This document shows positions 36,838 to 45,507 of a DNA stretch of 49,422 bases, piece by piece. The notes below the pieces were generated by a model. That model was given only the letters and a program-made list of their open reading frames with translations. It searched no databases and was not told the origin of the DNA. Origin of the DNA: Alphaproteobacteria bacterium HGW-Alphaproteobacteria-11 (GTDB lineage Bacteria > Pseudomonadota > Alphaproteobacteria > Parvibaculales > Parvibaculaceae); assembly GCA_002841195.1 (NCBI GenBank), contig PHEO01000002.1:1-49422 (forward strand), in the 5' to 3' direction. Both the position numbers and the translations under genes were made by a program. The stretch's first letter is position 1, and every line of letters starts with the position of its first letter.

Positions 36838-37362
36838 TTGCCCGTCCCTGTTTTCCTGATCCTTGCCGGTCTGCCGCTGGCGGAGATCGCCGTTTTCATC
36901 CAGGCCGGCGCGCTTCTCGGCGTCTGGACGGTGATCGGGCTTGTGATCCTCAGCGTCTTTGGCGGCATCTGGCTGATGCGGGCGCAAGGTCCCGAGACGC
37001 TCCGGCGCGCGCAAGCAACGGTCGAGCGCGGCGAACCGCCGGTGGCCGAGATGCTCGATGGGGCAATCCTCTTCATTGCCGCCGTTCTTATGGTTACTCC
37101 GGGTCTGCTGACGTCATCCATCGGGCTGCTGCTGCTGATCGCGCCGCTGCGCCGCCGCGTGGCGCGCATCGCGGCGCGGCGGCTCGCGATGCGGGCCGAG
37201 GTTCACATCCGGACCGCGCATATGAGACGCGGACCCGGCGGCGGACCGATTATCGAGGCGGAAGAATGGGAGGTCGAGGAGGAGCGATCCCCCGACGGCC
37301 GCGGGCGGGGCGGGGACAGGGGCGGGGGCGGGCGGCTGCCGCCGCATTCCGGTCCGGATTGA
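36838..37362 (+). CDS. fxsA: FxsA-family cytoplasmic-membrane protein
   Basis: The protein has the FxsA pattern: VFLILAGLPLAEIAVFIQAGALLGVWTVIGLVIL, the conserved helix break, then DGAILFIAAVLMVTPGLLTSSIGLLLLIAPLRR. A variable Gly/Arg/Glu-rich cytoplasmic tail follows. In E. coli FxsA affects phage T7 exclusion by F plasmids; its normal role is unclear. A TTG at 36838 gives the usual short N-terminus (174 residues); a TTG at 36811 is the alternative (183 residues). There is no ATG in a suitable place. It is divergent from Tim44 and upstream of secB. Confidence 0.88.
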   Translation: MPVPVFLILAGLPLAEIAVFIQAGALLGVWTVIGLVILSVFGGIWLMRAQGPETLRRAQATVERGEPPVAEMLDGAILFIAAVLMVTPGLLTSSIGLLLLIAPLRRRVARIAARRLAMRAEVHIRTAHMRRGPGGGPIIEAEEWEVEEERSPDGRGRGGDRGGGGRLPPHSGPD

Positions 37363-37466
37363 GCGCAACCCGGAGGCCGGATTTCTTGTCGCAGGCGAGG
37401 TTCCGTGATAGCCAGCAGCCTCGCGATTTTGCAGAGATATATTGACGAAGACCGGGAGCGGCGAGG

Positions 37467-37964
37467 ATGTCGGACCAGAATACCAACGATGCGGGCAATG
37501 CCGGCCAGCCGGCTGTGGCGCAGCTTCGCGTGCTGACCCAGTATGTGAAGGACGTGTCGTTCGAAAATCCGAACGCGCCGCAGGCGCTCGGGCCGGTCGA
37601 CGAGCAGCCCAATATTTCCGTCAAGGTCGATGTCGGCGTCAATCGGATGAGCGATACCGATTATGAAGTAGCGCTGAAACTCGCCGCCGAGGCCAAGACC
37701 AAGGACAAGACGATGTTCCTGGTCGAGATCGACTATGCGGGTCTTTTCCGGCTGACCAACGTTCCGGAGGAAAATCTCGAGGCGGTGCTTGTGATCGAAT
37801 GCCCGCGCCAGATTTTCCCCTTTGCCCGCCGGATCGTCGCCGATCTGACGCGCGACGGCGGCTACCCGCCGCTGATGATCGACCCGATCGATTTCGTCGG
37901 CCTCTACCAGCAGCGCCGCCAGCAGATGGCGCAGGCGCCGGCGGGCGACGGACAACCAAACTGA
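37467..37964 (+). CDS. secB: protein-export chaperone SecB
   Basis: The 165-residue protein shows the SecB pattern: RVLTQYVKDVSFENPNAP, ISVKVDVGVNRMSDTDYEVALKLAAEA, FLVEIDYAGLFRL, ECPRQIFPFARRIVADLTRDGGYPPLMIDPIDFVGLY. It keeps preproteins unfolded and passes them to SecA. The N-terminal 15 residues are polar and variable. It is preceded by a GAGG ribosome-binding site. It converges with dnaQ, with 24 bp between stops. Confidence 0.98.
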   Translation: MSDQNTNDAGNAGQPAVAQLRVLTQYVKDVSFENPNAPQALGPVDEQPNISVKVDVGVNRMSDTDYEVALKLAAEAKTKDKTMFLVEIDYAGLFRLTNVPEENLEAVLVIECPRQIFPFARRIVADLTRDGGYPPLMIDPIDFVGLYQQRRQQMAQAPAGDGQPN

Positions 37965-37988
37965 TTTTGGCCAACTGATTTCGGTGAA

Positions 37989-38687
37989 CTAGCTCTTCGC
38001 GGCGTTCCACAACGCCTCGCCGCGTAATCCGGCAACGAAGGCCTCATGCGCCTCGCGCTCGGCATCGGTCAGGCGCGACGGCAGCGGCACGGGGCGGGCC
38101 TGCACCTCTACTTTCGCCGTTTCGGCGCCGGGCGAACGCGCCGCCTCGATGTCGGCCTGCAGCACCAGGCCCGGCTGGCGGCCGCCCATCAGCTCCAGAT
38201 AGACTTCGGCCAGCAATTCCGAGTCGAGCAGCGCGCCGTGTTTCTCGCGCGCCGAATTGTCGATGTTGAAGCGGCGGCAGAGCGCGTCGAGATTGTTCTG
38301 CGCGCCGGGAAATTTGCGCCGCGCGATGTCGAGCGTGTCGATGGCGCGCGCCATCGGCAGGACTTCGCGGCCGATGCGTTTCAACTCGGCATTGATGAAG
38401 CCCATGTCGAAGCTTGCATTGTGGATCACCAGCGGATCCTCGCCGATGAAATCCAGAAATTCGTCGGCCTTGTCGGCGAATTTCGGCTGGCCGCGCAGAA
38501 AGTCGGTGGTCAGCCCGTGAATTTTCAGCGCCCCTTCCGGCATCTCGCGTTCGGGATCGAGATAGGCGTGAAAGAATTTTCCGGTGGCGACATGGTTGAA
38601 AAGTTCGAGGCAGCCGATTTCGACCAGCCGGTGGCCGTCCTGCGGCGAGAGGCCGGTGGTTTCGGTATCGAGAACGATTTCGCGCAT
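37989..38687 (-). CDS. dnaQ: DNA polymerase III epsilon (proofreading) subunit
   Basis: The 232-residue protein has the DEDDh exonuclease motifs: ExoI DTETTGLSPQDGHRLVEIG, ExoII VIHNASFDMGFINAEL and ExoIII REKHGALLDSELLAEVYLEL with the catalytic His. The C-terminal extension that binds the alpha subunit is present. The ATG at 38687 matches the family (MREIVLDTETTG). It lies 10 bp from the VOC gene upstream. Confidence 0.97.
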   Translation of the reverse strand: MREIVLDTETTGLSPQDGHRLVEIGCLELFNHVATGKFFHAYLDPEREMPEGALKIHGLTTDFLRGQPKFADKADEFLDFIGEDPLVIHNASFDMGFINAELKRIGREVLPMARAIDTLDIARRKFPGAQNNLDALCRRFNIDNSAREKHGALLDSELLAEVYLELMGGRQPGLVLQADIEAARSPGAETAKVEVQARPVPLPSRLTDAEREAHEAFVAGLRGEALWNAAKS

Positions 38688-38697
38688 CCGCTGTCTC

Positions 38698-39126
38698 TCA
38701 ATTCTCGGGGAAACGGAACGAGCCATCGGTGCCGATGACGCCTTGCGGGTTCCACGCCACTTCCCAGACATGACCGTCGGGGTCGGAGAAATATCCGGTA
38801 TAGCCGCCCCAGAAGGCATCCGAGCCGCGTTTCAGGATCTTGCCGCCGGCCGCCTCGGCCTCGGCAAGCGTTGCATCGACCTCGTCCTTTTCGCGCACAT
38901 TATGCGCCAGCGCGAAGCCCGAGAACCCCTCGCCATGCGGCGCGAGGCCGGCATCTTCGGCCAGCGCCAGGCGTCCGAACAGCGCGAAGACGATGCCGCC
39001 GCACTGGAAAAAGGCGACGCTCTCATTGCTTTGCGGCAGCGCGCGCCAGCCCAGCGCTTCGTAGAAGGCGCGGGCGCGGGCGACATCGGCGACGCCCAGC
39101 GTGATGAAGCTCACTCTCTGTTCCAT
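38698..39126 (-). CDS. VOC-family (glyoxalase/bleomycin-resistance fold) protein
   Basis: The 142-residue protein has paired beta-alpha-beta-beta-beta units: RVSFITLGVADVARARAFYEALGWRAL and, in the second half, YTGYFSDPDGHVWEVAWNP with the metal-ligand-type Glu. Members include glyoxalases, dioxygenases and drug-binding proteins, so the substrate cannot be named. It sits between coaE (22 bp) and dnaQ (10 bp) in a minus-strand run. Confidence 0.9.
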   Translation of the reverse strand: MEQRVSFITLGVADVARARAFYEALGWRALPQSNESVAFFQCGGIVFALFGRLALAEDAGLAPHGEGFSGFALAHNVREKDEVDATLAEAEAAGGKILKRGSDAFWGGYTGYFSDPDGHVWEVAWNPQGVIGTDGSFRFPEN

Positions 39127-39148
39127 GACCTCATTCTAGCCCGCTGCG

Positions 39149-39775
39149 TCAGTCCTTGCCGAGCCTTTCCTTCAGCACTTTTCCCTCGCGGCCCTTCAGC
39201 GCCTCGACGATTGCCTCAACTTGTGCGCGTGCATGATCGAGGCCCTTGTCGCTTTCGACGATGAAATCGGCGCGGGCGCGCTTTTCGGTGTCGGGCACCT
39301 GTTTGGCGTGAATGGCGGCGAACTTCGCCTCATCCATGTCGGGCCGCGCCAGCACGCGCGTCTTCTGCAGGTCGTAAGGCGCGGAGACCACCACCACGAC
39401 GTCGACGCGCGTCTCGCCACCCGTCTCGTAAAGCAGCGGAATATCGAGCACGGCCATCGCGTGGCCGGCGGCGACGCTTTCGCGCAGGAATTCGATCTGC
39501 GCCTCGCCGACCAGCGGATGAACGATCGCCTCGAGTTTTTTCATTTCGGCGGGCAGGCCGAGCACTGCGCGCGACAGCGCCTTGCGGTCGACCGCATCGT
39601 CGACTATGGCGGAAGGAAAGGCGGCGCGGATCAGCTCGACCGCCTTGCCGCCTTTTTCATAAAGGTGATGCACCGCCGCGTCGGCGTCGTAGACCGGAAC
39701 GCCCAGCGCGCGGAACATCTTGGCTGTTTCCGATTTTCCCATGCCGATGGAGCCGGTGAGGCCGACAAGCAGCAT
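39149..39775 (-). CDS. coaE: dephospho-CoA kinase
   Basis: The 208-residue enzyme has the P-loop [21 protein letters not shown], the [10 protein letters not shown] motif, and [20 protein letters not shown], the standard CoaE signatures. It carries out the last step of CoA synthesis, phosphorylating dephospho-CoA at the ribose 3'-OH. The ATG at 39775 gives the canonical N-terminus. It lies 10 bp after aroE. The aroE-coaE-dnaQ order is typical of alphaproteobacteria. Confidence 0.97.
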   Translation of the reverse strand: MLLVGLTGSIGMGKSETAKMFRALGVPVYDADAAVHHLYEKGGKAVELIRAAFPSAIVDDAVDRKALSRAVLGLPAEMKKLEAIVHPLVGEAQIEFLRESVAAGHAMAVLDIPLLYETGGETRVDVVVVVSAPYDLQKTRVLARPDMDEAKFAAIHAKQVPDTEKRARADFIVESDKGLDHARAQVEAIVEALKGREGKVLKERLGKD

Positions 39776-39785
39776 GTTTTCCTCC

Positions 39786-40625
39786 CTAATGCTTCGCGAT
39801 GTCGGCAAGCACCAGCTTGCGCAATTGTTCCGTCACTTCGGGCCTGACGCCGAACCAGGCCTCGAAACCCGGCACCGCCTGGTGCAGCAGCATGCCGAGA
39901 CCGTCGACAATTTCGTGTCCCGCTTCGCGGGCGCGGCACAAGAGGCCGGTTTCGAGCGGCGTATAAACAATGTCGGAGACGAGCGCGTCCTTCGGCAAGG
40001 GCGCGAGGTCGAGATCGACGTCGCTTTCGCCCTTCATGCCGAGCGTCGTCGTGTTGACCAGTAGCGCGGCGCCATCGAGGGCGGACGCCACATCTGTCTC
40101 GGCGAAAATGCGGGCGGCCTTGAGACCCAGATCGGCGGCGAGCGCCTCGGCGCGGGCCGGTGTTCGGTTGACGATGCGGATTTCCGGTGCGCCTTCATCC
40201 TCGAGCGCGGCGGCGATGGCGCGCGCGGCGCCGCCCGCACCGAGAAGAACGGCAGGGCCGCGGCTCGCCTTCCAGCCGGCGGCGCGATCCTTCAGATTGG
40301 CGATGAAGCCATAGCCGTCGGTGTTGCGGCCTTCGAGCCCCTTTGCCGTGGTGACAATCGTGTTGACGGCCTTGAGCCGCCTTGCCACCGCGTCATGCCG
40401 GTCGAGCGCGGCGAAGGCGGTTTCCTTGTGGGGTACGGTCACATTGGCGCCGACAAAGCCGAGCTTCGGCAGGTCGCGGATCGTCGCGGCGGCGTCTTCC
40501 GGCTTCACCGCCATCGGCTCGTAGCGCGCGTCCGGAATCCTGTATTCGGCGATCCAGTGATTGTGGATCAGCGGCGAGCGCGAATGGGTGACGGGCCAGC
40601 CGATGACACATACTTTTCTTGTCAT
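39786..40625 (-). CDS. aroE: shikimate dehydrogenase (NADP+)
   Basis: The 279-residue enzyme has the substrate-binding [19 protein letters not shown], the catalytic Lys/Asp segments [11 protein letters not shown] and GRNTDGYGF, and the NADP-binding [15 protein letters not shown]. The C-terminal [18 protein letters not shown] is also typical. It reduces 3-dehydroshikimate in aromatic amino-acid synthesis. It follows maf by 46 bp. Confidence 0.97.
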   Translation of the reverse strand: MTRKVCVIGWPVTHSRSPLIHNHWIAEYRIPDARYEPMAVKPEDAAATIRDLPKLGFVGANVTVPHKETAFAALDRHDAVARRLKAVNTIVTTAKGLEGRNTDGYGFIANLKDRAAGWKASRGPAVLLGAGGAARAIAAALEDEGAPEIRIVNRTPARAEALAADLGLKAARIFAETDVASALDGAALLVNTTTLGMKGESDVDLDLAPLPKDALVSDIVYTPLETGLLCRAREAGHEIVDGLGMLLHQAVPGFEAWFGVRPEVTEQLRKLVLADIAKH

Positions 40626-40671
40626 GGTTTGGACCTCGCGGCGGGACGAAGAAGCTCCTTGCTCGGCCCTG

Positions 40672-41280
40672 TCATTTCAGCACCGCTCCCCGCGCGCGCA
40701 GCTCGTCGAGCAGCGGCAAGAGCGGCAGACCGAGAATGGTGAAGTAGTCGCCCTCGATCCGCTCGAACAATTGCACGCCCGGTCCTTCGAGCTGGTAGCA
40801 GCCGACGCTTTTCAATACGCGCTCGCCGGCCAGCGCCAGATATTCGTCGAGAAAATCATCCGTGAAGTCGCGCATCGTCAGATGGGCCTGCCCCGCATGG
40901 CTCCAGACGACGACATCGTTTGCCACCAGCGCAACGCCGCTATGCAGAATGTGCGGCCGTCCCCTGAAGGCAAGAAGGTTGGCGCGGGCTTCGGCCATCG
41001 ACTTCGGCTTGTCGTATCTTTTGCCCTCACAGGACAATATCTGGTCGGCGCCGATCACCAGCGCTTGCGGATTGCCGCGCGACACAGCGCGGGCTTTTTC
41101 CGCCGCCAGTTTCAGCGCCAGCGCGTCGGTATCGGCCGCATCGTCGCGGCCGGCGAATCCGCGCTTCACTTCTTCTTCGTCGAGCCGCGAATCCGCGACC
41201 TCGAAATCGAGGCCGGCGCCTTTCAGAAGGCTTGCGCGCACCGCGCTGGCGGAAGCAAGAATGAGAGGGGGTTTCGCCAT
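40672..41280 (-). CDS. Maf-family nucleotide pyrophosphatase
   Basis: The 202-residue protein starts [21 protein letters not shown], the Maf Ser/Arg motif with one Arg of the usual SPRR replaced. The catalytic Asp lies in [13 protein letters not shown] and the substrate-specific region is [34 protein letters not shown]. Maf proteins hydrolyse non-canonical or modified NTPs. The subgroup here (YceF-like or YhdE-like) cannot be settled by eye. It lies 5 bp after ppsR. Confidence 0.94.
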   Translation of the reverse strand: MAKPPLILASASAVRASLLKGAGLDFEVADSRLDEEEVKRGFAGRDDAADTDALALKLAAEKARAVSRGNPQALVIGADQILSCEGKRYDKPKSMAEARANLLAFRGRPHILHSGVALVANDVVVWSHAGQAHLTMRDFTDDFLDEYLALAGERVLKSVGCYQLEGPGVQLFERIEGDYFTILGLPLLPLLDELRARGAVLK

Positions 41281-41285
41281 CGCGC

Positions 41286-42110
41286 TCAGCCGGTCTTTTG
41301 CCGCTCATTATAGAGATTGAGCACGGCCGCCGCCGTTTCCTCGATCGAGCGCCGCGTCACGTCGATCACCGGCCAGCCGTTGCGGGCAAAGAGCTTGCGC
41401 GCGAAGGCGACTTCCTCGGCCACGACTTCCGGTTCGACATAATCGGTGTCGGCCTTCTCGTGCAGCGAAAGCAGGCGGTTCTTGCGGATTTGCACCAGGC
41501 GATCCGGGCTCGTCGTCAGGCCGACGATCAACGGATGCGCGGCGGTTTCGAGATCGGCGGGCATCACCGCGCCCGGCACGATTGGAATGTTGGCGGCCTT
41601 GATGCCGCGGTTCGCCAGATAGATGCAGGTCGGCGTTTTCGAGGTGCGGCTGACGCCGAGCAGGATCACATCGGCCTCGTTGAGGTCGCCGGCCGACTGA
41701 CCGTCATCATGCGCCATCGTGAAATTGAGCGCCGTGATGCGGCCGAAATACTCGGCATCCATTGTGTGCTGCGAGCCGGGCTTGTGCGAACTCTCCTTGC
41801 CCAGATATTGCCCGAGCGCCAGCATCGCCGGGTCGAGCACCGAAATGCAGGGCGATTGCAGCTCGGCGCAGCGCCGCTCCAGCCGCGCCCGGAGCTCGTC
41901 ATTGACCATCGTGAACATCACGATGCCGGGCGCCGCCTCGATCTCGCCGAGCACGCGTTCGAGCTGCTTGGGTCCGCGCACCAGCGCATAGACATGCTCG
42001 ATCGGCCGTGCGTCCTCATATTGGGCGCAAGCGGCGCGCGCCACCGTGTTCAGCGTTTCGCCGGTGGCGTCCGACACGAGATGGAGATGGAAAACGCGTT
42101 TGGCGCTCAT
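41286..42110 (-). CDS. pyruvate,phosphate dikinase / PEP synthase regulatory protein
   Basis: The 274-residue DUF299 protein starts MSAKRVFHLHLVSDATGETL. The P-loop-type motif GVSRTSKTPTCIYLANRGIKAANIPIVPG, the segment SQHTMDAEYFGRITALNFTMAHDDG, and VTRRSIEETAAAVLNLY follow. These bifunctional kinase/phosphorylases use ADP and Pi to switch PPDK or PEP synthase off and on. It is the gene nearest the candidate replication origin on the minus-strand side and leads the run ppsR-maf-aroE-coaE-VOC-dnaQ. Confidence 0.96.
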   Translation of the reverse strand: MSAKRVFHLHLVSDATGETLNTVARAACAQYEDARPIEHVYALVRGPKQLERVLGEIEAAPGIVMFTMVNDELRARLERRCAELQSPCISVLDPAMLALGQYLGKESSHKPGSQHTMDAEYFGRITALNFTMAHDDGQSAGDLNEADVILLGVSRTSKTPTCIYLANRGIKAANIPIVPGAVMPADLETAAHPLIVGLTTSPDRLVQIRKNRLLSLHEKADTDYVEPEVVAEEVAFARKLFARNGWPVIDVTRRSIEETAAAVLNLYNERQKTG

Positions 42111-42660
42111 CGAAACCCTGGCTGCGGATTTAAGATCGTGGCGGCCGGAGCTGCCGCGCGGGCAAAGGTATCGGGGGCATCTTGTCCGCGCCAATTCTTT
42201 TTCCGCAAGCCGTATAACTGCGATGCGCCATGTTGCGGGCTTGCCTGTGGAACAGTGTGATTAACGGGGGTAAGCGGGGGTTTCGGCCCAAGCCCTACCC
42301 GGTCATACCCGTGTTTCGTTTTCGCTCCCCCGTTCCATAGGCCGGTGCGAAAAATCGCTGCAGTGCTTTGCAAAACGGGTATGACCGGCCGGTCGGCGCA
42401 GGCGCCAGGAGTTGTCCCCGTTGTTAACGTCTTGCAAGGGAAATGGCTCCACAGCCTATGCCCTTGCTGGCAAAGGCGCGGCTGTTTGGCAGGCTGTAAT
42501 TTGTCACAAGCTATGGCATGAAGGGCGCGGATGACGATCCGCGGGCAGGGCATGCGCGTATCTGTGGACAAGACGGCGCGGATATTTGATCCCCGGCATT
42601 CACAGCTATCCTTCACTATCCACTATTTTTAAGATTCTTGAATCGTAGGAGAAAAAGCGG
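42111..42660. other. candidate chromosomal replication origin between ppsR and hemE
   Basis: This 550-bp gap is the longest non-coding stretch in the window, and the flanking operons point away from it. In Caulobacter and other alphaproteobacteria oriC lies next to hemE. DnaA-box-like 9-mers are TTGTCCACA (42563-42571, minus strand), TGTTCCACA (42246-42254, minus) and CTATCCACT (42616-42624, plus). An AT-rich tract (about 42610-42650) directly precedes hemE. It also holds a 14-bp inverted repeat (42299-42388). No exact TTATCCACA was found, so the call rests mostly on context. The 169-codon ORF on the minus strand shows no protein-like pattern. Confidence 0.5.
42299..42388. repeat. widely spaced 14-bp inverted repeat in the candidate origin
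   Basis: CCGGTCATACCCGT (42299-42312) is repeated in exact inverse as ACGGGTATGACCGG (42375-42388), with 62 bp between. A related GGGGGTAA string lies just upstream (about 42266-42273). A long-gap perfect match is unlikely by chance in 550 bp and suggests two sites for one DNA-binding protein. Confidence 0.65.
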
Positions 42661-43713
42661 GTGACAAGCGCGAGCGCCGCGGAGAAACGGCTTCTGAAGG
42701 CGCTGAAGCGTCAACCCGTCGACCGTGTGCCTGTCTGGCTGATGCGGCAGGCCGGGCGCTATCTGCCCGAGTACCGGAAGGTGCGGGCGGAGGCCGGTAG
42801 CTTCCTCGATCTCTGCTACACGCCCGACTTCGCCGAGGAAGTCACCTTGCAGCCGATCCGCCGCTACGGCTTCGATGCGTCGATCCTCTTTTCCGACATT
42901 CTGGTCGTGCCGGATGCGCTCGGTCAGCCCGTTGCCTTCAAGGAAGGCGAGGGGCCGGTGCTGGAGCCGATCACGCATGTCGACGGGATCGCGGCGCTGA
43001 AGCCCGTCGCGGCGATCCGCGAGAAGCTGCAGCCGGTCTATGAGACGGTGCGGCGCTTGCGGGTCAGCCTGCCGGCCGAGACGACGCTGATCGGCTTTGC
43101 CGGCGCGCCATGGACGGTTGCGAGCTACATGGTGGGCGGGCGCGGTTCGCCGGATCAGGCCGCCGCCAAGGCCTGGGCCTATCGCGCGCCGGATGAATTC
43201 CAGAAACTGATCGACCTTCTCGTCGCAGCGACAATCGAGCATCTCTCGGCGCAGGTCGAGGCGGGCGTCGAGGTTGTGCAGGTTTTCGATACCTGGGCAG
43301 GTTCGCTGCCTGAACTTTCCTTCGAGCGTTTCGCGCTGAAGCCGATGCTGGAAATCCGCGCCGCCTTGAAGGCGCGCTTTCCCGATCTGCCGGTGATCGG
43401 CTTTCCGCGCGGCGCCGGGCCGATGACCGCGGATTATTTTCGCGCAACGAAGCTCGATGGCTTGAGCCTCGACACCGCGATGTCGCCGCGCTGGGCACGC
43501 GACAACCTTCAATGCATCGGTTGCCTTCAGGGCAACCTCGATCCGCTGCTGCTGGTCGCGGGCGGACCGGAGATGCGGCGGCAGGCGCTTGGCATTCTCG
43601 ATACGCTCGGCAAAGGCCCGTTCATTTTCAATCTCGGGCACGGCATCGTGCCGCAAACGCCGCCCGAACATGTGGCGGAGCTGGTCGAGATCGTGCGAGG
43701 CTGGCGGGTATGA
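42661..43713 (+). CDS. hemE: uroporphyrinogen decarboxylase
   Basis: The 350-residue enzyme has a GTG start at 42661 behind an AGGAG ribosome-binding site. Signatures are RVPVWLMRQAGRYLPEYRKVR, the SFLDLCYTP segment, ILFSDILVVPDALG, FAGAPWTVASYMV and INFLGHG-type FNLGHGIVPQTPPEHV at the end. It decarboxylates uroporphyrinogen III to coproporphyrinogen III. It overlaps hemH by 4 nt (ATGA). Confidence 0.98.
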   Translation: MTSASAAEKRLLKALKRQPVDRVPVWLMRQAGRYLPEYRKVRAEAGSFLDLCYTPDFAEEVTLQPIRRYGFDASILFSDILVVPDALGQPVAFKEGEGPVLEPITHVDGIAALKPVAAIREKLQPVYETVRRLRVSLPAETTLIGFAGAPWTVASYMVGGRGSPDQAAAKAWAYRAPDEFQKLIDLLVAATIEHLSAQVEAGVEVVQVFDTWAGSLPELSFERFALKPMLEIRAALKARFPDLPVIGFPRGAGPMTADYFRATKLDGLSLDTAMSPRWARDNLQCIGCLQGNLDPLLLVAGGPEMRRQALGILDTLGKGPFIFNLGHGIVPQTPPEHVAELVEIVRGWRV

Positions 43714-44747
43714 CGCGCAAGATCGCCATCGTGCTATTCAATCTCGGCGGTCCAGACGGTCCGCAAGCGGTCGAACCGTTCCTGTTCAACCTGTTCAGCG
43801 ATCCGGCGATCATTCGCGTGCCGCAACCCTTTCGCTGGCTGATTGCGAAGCTGGTGTCGAAACGCCGGGCGCCTGTTGCGCGGGCGATCTATGCCGAGCT
43901 TGGCGGCGGCTCGCCGCTGGTGCCGCTGACGGAGGCGCAAGCCCGCGCGCTCGAAGCGGCGTTAGCCGATGGCGAGTCCGACTATCGTGCGTTTCTCGCG
44001 ATGCGCTACTGGCATCCCTTCGCCGATGAGGCTGCCGCCGCGGTCAAGGCCTGGGGCGCCGATGAAATCGTGCTGCTGCCGCTCTATCCGCAATACTCGA
44101 CGACGACGACCGAGTCCTCGCTGAAAGACTGGGACCGCGCGGCGAAGTTGGCCGGACTTGCCGTGCCGGCAAAAGCGGTTTGCTGTTATCCGGTCGAGCA
44201 GGGTTTTGTTGCCGCTCATGCGGCGCTGCTCGGCGAGGCCTTGGCAAAGGCGGGGACGAGCGACAATCTCAGGGTGTTGTTATCGGCGCATGGGTTGCCG
44301 AAAAAGATCGTCGACGGCGGCGACCCCTACCAGGCGCAGGTCGAGCAGAGTTGCGCGGCGATCGTTGCGCGCCTGAACATGCCCGGTCTCGACTGGATCA
44401 CCTGCTACCAGAGCCGCGTCGGGCCGCTGGAATGGATCGGGCCCTCGACCGAGGCCGAAATCAAACGCGCCGGCGCCGAGGGCAAACGTCTCGTTGTCGT
44501 ACCGGTGGCGTTTGTCTCCGAACATTCCGAAACGCTGGTCGAGCTCGACATCGAATATGCAAAGCTTGCCGCGGAAAGCGGCGTGCCGGCCTATAGCCGC
44601 GTGCCGGCGCTCGGCGTCCATCCCGATTTCATCGCGGGGCTGGCCGGGCTTGTGCGGGCGGTGCGGACGGCGACCGAAATTCTTTGCCCGGAAGAGACGG
44701 CGGGCTATCCCTGCACGGCGAAACTCGCGCTTCAAACGGTGAGCTGA
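43710..44747 (+). CDS. hemH: ferrochelatase
   Basis: The 345-residue protein has IAIVLFNLGGPDGPQAVEPFLFNLFSDP, YGSPL-type LGGGSPLVPLTEAQ, LPLYPQYSTTTTESS, the catalytic His in LLSAHGLPKKIVDGGDPY, and the metal-site Glu in VAFVSEHSETLVELDIEY. It inserts Fe2+ into protoporphyrin IX, the final step of haem b synthesis. The start codon overlaps the hemE stop, and its own stop shares a base with the hemJ start (TGATG). Confidence 0.97.
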   Translation: MTRKIAIVLFNLGGPDGPQAVEPFLFNLFSDPAIIRVPQPFRWLIAKLVSKRRAPVARAIYAELGGGSPLVPLTEAQARALEAALADGESDYRAFLAMRYWHPFADEAAAAVKAWGADEIVLLPLYPQYSTTTTESSLKDWDRAAKLAGLAVPAKAVCCYPVEQGFVAAHAALLGEALAKAGTSDNLRVLLSAHGLPKKIVDGGDPYQAQVEQSCAAIVARLNMPGLDWITCYQSRVGPLEWIGPSTEAEIKRAGAEGKRLVVVPVAFVSEHSETLVELDIEYAKLAAESGVPAYSRVPALGVHPDFIAGLAGLVRAVRTATEILCPEETAGYPCTAKLALQTVS

Positions 44748-45190
44748 TGGAATTTCTCGCGGGCTACTACGTCTGGATCAAGGCGCTGCACATCATTTCG
44801 GTGATCTTCTGGATGGCCGGCATGGCCTATCTGCCGCGGCTTTTCGTCTACCACGCCGAAGCGGCGCCCGGCTCCGACAAGTCCGAGACCTTCAAGATCA
44901 TGGAGCGGCGTCTGCTCCGGGGCATCGTCAACCCGGCGATGATCGCGACCTTTGTCTTCGGCATCGCGATGCTGGCCCTCAATCCGGGGCTCCTCTGGGA
45001 CTTGTGGATGCAGGTGAAGCTGGTGCTGATCCTCGTCATGTCGGGGCTGCACGGGGCCTTTTCGCGCTGGCGCAAGGAGTTCGAGCGTGACGAAAACCGC
45101 CGCGACGCCCGCTTCTACCGGATCGTCAACGAGGCGCCGCCGCTTCTGGTGATTTTCATCGTGCTCCTGGCGGTCGCGAAGCCGTTTTGA
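44747..45190 (+). CDS. hemJ: protoporphyrinogen IX oxidase HemJ
   Basis: The 147-residue, four-helix membrane protein starts MEFLAGYYVWIKALHIISVIFWMAGMAYLPRLFVYHAE, the HemJ (formerly UPF0093/TIGR00701) signature with its conserved His. A second conserved stretch is VNPAMIATFVFGIAML. HemJ oxidises protoporphyrinogen IX in many alphaproteobacteria that lack HemG or HemY. The hemE-hemH-hemJ trio covers three of the last four steps of haem synthesis in one coupled operon. Confidence 0.95.
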   Translation: MEFLAGYYVWIKALHIISVIFWMAGMAYLPRLFVYHAEAAPGSDKSETFKIMERRLLRGIVNPAMIATFVFGIAMLALNPGLLWDLWMQVKLVLILVMSGLHGAFSRWRKEFERDENRRDARFYRIVNEAPPLLVIFIVLLAVAKPF

Positions 45191-45209
45191 CGGCGGACGC
45201 CAATTTCGT

Positions 45210-45238
45210 TTGAAATTTCCGCCGCCTGGCCTTATATC
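45210..45238 (+). promoter_or_regulatory. candidate sigma-70 promoter of rho
   Basis: TTGAAA (45210-45215) and TATATC (45233-45238) are 17 bp apart, just after the hemJ stop. Transcription from here would give a leader of about 265 nt before rho. Confidence 0.5.
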
Positions 45239-45244
45239 GATCTC

Positions 45245-45507
45245 AAGCCGGATTTCTTCCGGCGGCCTTCTTTCAAGTCCTTTCCCGGCCAAGGCCTTAC
45301 CCGGCGACGGCCAGAAGACCGTGCACAAGGCTCCAAGCCCGCAAAGGCGGCCCTCCTTGTGCGATGGCGGAAAGAGCGAAGGCCCGCTTTCCCATTCCCT
45401 TAAAAGACCGTCATCCGAACGACATCCCACCCCTTCAAAGTTCCGCTTCCTTCCGGCCCGTCAGAGGCCCCATCGCGGCAACTCCCAACGAAAGACCACC
45501 CAAGCCT
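45245..45507 (+). promoter_or_regulatory. long leader of rho: hairpin followed by a C-rich, G-poor tract
   Basis: GCACAAGG (45323-45330) pairs with CCTTGTGC (45355-45362) around an inner CCGC/GCGG stem. From about 45384 to 45460 the plus strand is roughly 45% C and 12% G by hand count, and C-rich text continues to the rho ATG. That bias is what Rho utilisation (rut) sites look like. It suggests autogenous control, as known for E. coli rho. The ORF track extends rho into this region, but the encoded residues do not resemble Rho. Confidence 0.5.

Noticed and set aside
42107-42616. 169-codon minus-strand ORF in the hemE-ppsR gap
   Set aside because: It has no family pattern, unusual Cys/Pro/Gln-rich composition, overlaps ppsR, and fills the region with origin-like features.
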